Part shown: in pieces, positions 6,543 through 8,131 of the stretch
How the letters are laid out: each line of letters starts with the position of its first letter
How positions within the stretch are numbered: the stretch's first letter is position 1
Position numbers and translations under genes: made by a program
Notes under the pieces: model-generated
The model's input: only the letters and a program-made list of their open reading frames with translations
The model's database searches: none
What the model was told of the DNA's origin: nothing
Source of the DNA: Erythrobacter sp. 34-65-8
Lineage (GTDB): Bacteria; Pseudomonadota; Alphaproteobacteria; Sphingomonadales; Sphingomonadaceae
Length of the DNA stretch: 8,131 nucleotides
Reading direction: 5' to 3'
Assembly: GCA_002278985.1 (NCBI GenBank)
Contig: NCJP01000062.1
Coordinates: 1-8,131 of the forward strand

Positions 6543-6572
6543 ACTATACGCCCGTTAAGTTTTTCCGTTTCC
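6543..6572 (-). promoter_or_regulatory. Candidate dps promoter, EcfG (general stress sigma)-like
   Basis: Read on the minus strand, GGAAA (6572-6568), a 17-bp spacer and CGTA (6550-6547) resemble the alphaproteobacterial EcfG promoter GGAAC-N16/17-CGTT, with one mismatch in each box. The predicted start would fall near 6540, giving a leader of under 20 nt that still includes the dps ribosome binding site. A TATAGT (6548-6543) overlaps the -10 but has no sigma70 -35 at the right distance. Dps genes are common members of the general stress regulon in this class, which fits. The match is imperfect and was judged by eye. Confidence 0.45.
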
Positions 6573-6598
6573 CGATTAGTCGCGATGCCATTAATCGG
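6572..6598. promoter_or_regulatory. Dyad CCGATTA-N13-TAATCGG upstream of dps (possible operator)
   Basis: CCGATTA (6572-6578) and TAATCGG (6592-6598) are perfect inverted copies with centres 20 bp apart, about two helical turns, in the 84-bp gap between dps and the membrane-protein gene. The right end is followed by AATCGATT (6602-6609), another palindrome that reaches the stop codon of the neighbouring gene. The dyad touches the upstream edge of the candidate -35 box, a place for an activator or repressor. The arms are AT-rich and the loop is long, so it does not look like a terminator for the upstream gene. Confidence 0.4.
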
Positions 6599-6607
6599 TT
6601 AAATCGA

Positions 6608-7168
6608 TTATAGCAGGCCGCGTGCGCCCAGGGCCAGGATCAGGGCCGTGATGGCGCACAGCCCGGCCAGCACCAGTCGGAGCGGACGCAGTCGCGCCGG
6701 GTCGGCCAGATCCTCCGGCGCCAGCAGAGTCGCCACCAGCACTGCCACGCCCCCAAGCCACCCACCTAGCGCGCTCAACGGCGGGCTGGCGGTCGCCGCC
6801 GCCAGCGCGAAGACACAGAACCGGGCGGCATCACCCAGCTGCCGCGCCAGCAGGACGATGAACAGGGCAAACTGCGAATGGGTCGGCTCGCGCGGTACGG
6901 TGTCCTTGCGGGTCCAGGCCAGCTCGAATGCCGCCGCCCCCAGCGCGAAGGCGACCAGCATCGTTTTCGCCGCAGGGGGCAACAGGGCCGCCACCAGCGA
7001 TCCGCCCCAGGCCATCAGCCCGCTGGAAAGCGCGGTCACCACCAGCACCACCGGGATCAGCCCGGCCGCCCCGCCGCGCGCCAGCGCCAGCCGCCCGACC
7101 AGCACCTGATCGCGCGCGCCCAGCGAGAGCAGCGCGGCAGCCACAAGGGCCAGGAAAAACGCAGGCAT
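6608..7168 (-). CDS. Six-helix membrane protein, possibly a divergent TMEM165/GDT1 (UPF0016) family member
   Basis: This 186-residue, strongly hydrophobic protein has about six membrane segments (roughly 2-16, 33-60, 66-84, 98-125, 131-150, 162-184). The two halves look like repeats: SLGARDQVLVGRLALARG (15-32) at the end of the first helix matches RQLGDAARFCVFALAAAT (109-126) in the second half. This is the layout of GDT1/UPF0016 cation (Mn/Ca) transporters, whose two copies of E-x-G-D-K-T bind the metal. Here the motifs are eroded: the second reads QLGDAA (110-115, Glu to Gln, Lys-Thr lost) and the first LGARDQ (16-21). Metal transport is therefore uncertain. The start at ATG 7168 lacks a good Shine-Dalgarno; the gene lies 23 bp after the PhoX-like gene, so coupled expression is likely. 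The family call is a tentative recognition; the gene itself is solid. Confidence 0.75.
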   Translation of the reverse strand: MPAFFLALVAAALLSLGARDQVLVGRLALARGGAAGLIPVVLVVTALSSGLMAWGGSLVAALLPPAAKTMLVAFALGAAAFELAWTRKDTVPREPTHSQFALFIVLLARQLGDAARFCVFALAAATASPPLSALGGWLGGVAVLVATLLAPEDLADPARLRPLRLVLAGLCAITALILALGARGLL

Positions 7169-7191
7169 CGGCGGTGCCGGTCAGGCGCGCC

Positions 7192-8131
7192 TCAGGCCCG
7201 CCAGGGCCCCGTGATCGCCAGCGTGCGGGTGGGGCTGTAGGCGTTGACGAACAGCGTCCTGCCATCGGGCGCGAAGCAGGCCCCGGCCAGCTCGGTCTGC
7301 TGCTTCAGCCGCGCCAGCGGATAGGCACGGCCAGAGGTGTCGATCCCGCGCAGGTAGTTGTCGACCGTATCGCTGTACTGGTCTTCGCACACCACCAGGT
7401 GGCCATTGGGCGCGACCACCAGGTTGTCACCATAGTTGAACTGCTCGGTGCTGTCGGATTCGAAGAACAGCTCGAGCGTGTCGGCCTTGCCGCCGCGGCC
7501 CGGCACCAGCCGGAAGATCTGGCCCAGCTTGGCCGCGCCGCCGTTGGTGCAGCAGAAGTAGAGCTCGCCCTCGCCCATCCACATGCCCTCACCCCGCGCA
7601 AACGGAACCGCGCCAGCCGCAATGCCTCGGGTGCGCAGATCGTCCTTGGGTGCTTCGACATCGTCGAGGTCGATCCAGCGCACCGGCAGTCTGGCTCCGC
7701 GCGCCACGTCCAGCCCGCTCCAGTTGCGGGTGTCGGTCACGCCCCCTTCGATCACCAGCGCCTGCAAGGTTCCGCCTTCAGCCAGCTTGCCCGCCACTTT
7801 GGGCACGAACCGGTAGAGCAAGCCGTCCTCCCGGTCCTCGGTCTGGTAGACCATGCCGCTGGCCGGATCGATGCAGGCGGCTTCGTGGTTGAAGCGGCCC
7901 ATCGCCTTCAGGGGCACGGGATCGACCAGCCCTGTTGCCGTGGCCGGCACTTCGAACACATAGCCGTGGTGGGTGGTGCGGGTGAGCAGGCTGGACGGTT
8001 CCTCGCACGTGAGCCAGCTGCCCCAGGGGGTCACCCCGCCGGCACAGTTGCGGATCGTTCCGGCGTGCGAGCGGTGCTGGCGCTCGACCTTGAGGGTCCT
8101 GGCATCGAGCACAAGCGTGGGGGTGCCGCCG
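7192..8131 (-). CDS. PhoX-like (DUF839) protein, C-terminal part, 5' truncated by window edge
   Basis: The frame is open to the right edge: residues before the GTG at 8112 read GGTPTL, which continues the family pattern, so that GTG is internal and the start lies outside. About 312 residues are visible. Counted from that GTG, conserved blocks are NCAGGVTPWGSWLTCEE (22-38), GRFNHEAA (72-79), YQTEDREDGLLYRF (89-102), FARGEGMWMGEGELYFCCTNGG (171-192) and NYGDNLVVAPNGHLVVCED (226-244). These are the beta-propeller signatures of the PhoX family, Ca/Fe-dependent alkaline phosphatases usually exported by Tat. In PhoX the Cys of the NCAGG block and acidic residues of the TCEE and TEDR blocks belong to the metal centre. 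The signal peptide cannot be checked here, and some DUF839 proteins are not proven phosphatases. The gene is followed after 23 bp by the membrane-protein gene, as in an operon. Confidence 0.88.
   Translation of the reverse strand, partial: GGTPTLVLDARTLKVERQHRSHAGTIRNCAGGVTPWGSWLTCEEPSSLLTRTTHHGYVFEVPATATGLVDPVPLKAMGRFNHEAACIDPASGMVYQTEDREDGLLYRFVPKVAGKLAEGGTLQALVIEGGVTDTRNWSGLDVARGARLPVRWIDLDDVEAPKDDLRTRGIAAGAVPFARGEGMWMGEGELYFCCTNGGAAKLGQIFRLVPGRGGKADTLELFFESDSTEQFNYGDNLVVAPNGHLVVCEDQYSDTVDNYLRGIDTSGRAYPLARLKQQTELAGACFAPDGRTLFVNAYSPTRTLAITGPWRA

Noticed and set aside
4938..6613. Long plus-strand open frames (4938-5978 and 5510-6613) opposite Nudix, pgl and dps
   Set aside because: No domain signatures and they run across gene boundaries and hairpins; the minus strand has three intact recognisable families.
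7181..7190. Palindrome AGGCGCGCCT between the PhoX-like and membrane-protein genes
   Set aside because: A 10-bp GC palindrome is expected by chance at this base composition, and there is no other sign of a control site in the 23-bp gap.

Overview
The window is a compact, GC-rich stretch of bacterial chromosome. The codon use, the DinB, Dps and carboxylase sequence types, and a palindromic repeat built on CGTCATTGCGAG...CAATCCAGAGC all point to an alphaproteobacterium, most likely a sphingomonad (Sphingomonadaceae/Erythrobacteraceae). The assignment is by recognition, not by a database search. No phage, transposase, CRISPR array, rRNA or tRNA is visible.

Layout. (1) Positions 1-2376, plus strand: the 3' part of a biotin-dependent acyl-CoA carboxylase alpha subunit (BC C-terminus plus biotinyl domain), then a 112-bp spacer almost filled by a palindromic repeat, then the complete carboxyltransferase (beta) subunit. 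(2) 2373-3647, minus strand: a Bcr/CflA-like MFS drug exporter. Its stop codon shares the tetranucleotide CTAG with the stop of the convergent beta subunit. (3) 3648-3764: a divergent intergenic region with a small AT-rich dyad. (4) 3765-4880, plus strand: DNA polymerase IV (dinB), ending in a clamp-binding tail. (5) 4866-5965, minus strand: pgl (6-phosphogluconolactonase) followed by an overlapping Nudix hydrolase, whose 3' end overlaps the end of dinB. (6) 6062-8131, minus strand, in transcription order: the C-terminal part of a PhoX-like (DUF839) protein, a six-helix membrane protein resembling a degenerate GDT1/UPF0016 transporter, and dps, with a promoter-like AT-rich region before dps and a hairpin after it.

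Functionally these are ordinary accessory and housekeeping genes: acyl-CoA carboxylation, efflux, translesion synthesis, the oxidative pentose phosphate/Entner-Doudoroff lactonase step, nucleotide-type hydrolysis, phosphate/metal-linked functions and iron/DNA protection. Nothing looks like a wholly new system. The points most worth checking are the membrane protein with eroded GDT1 signature motifs between a PhoX-like gene and dps, a possible general-stress (EcfG-type) promoter plus dyad upstream of dps, the altered substrate-pocket motif of the carboxyltransferase, the repeat placed between the two carboxylase subunits, and the two convergent gene ends that overlap in coding sequence.
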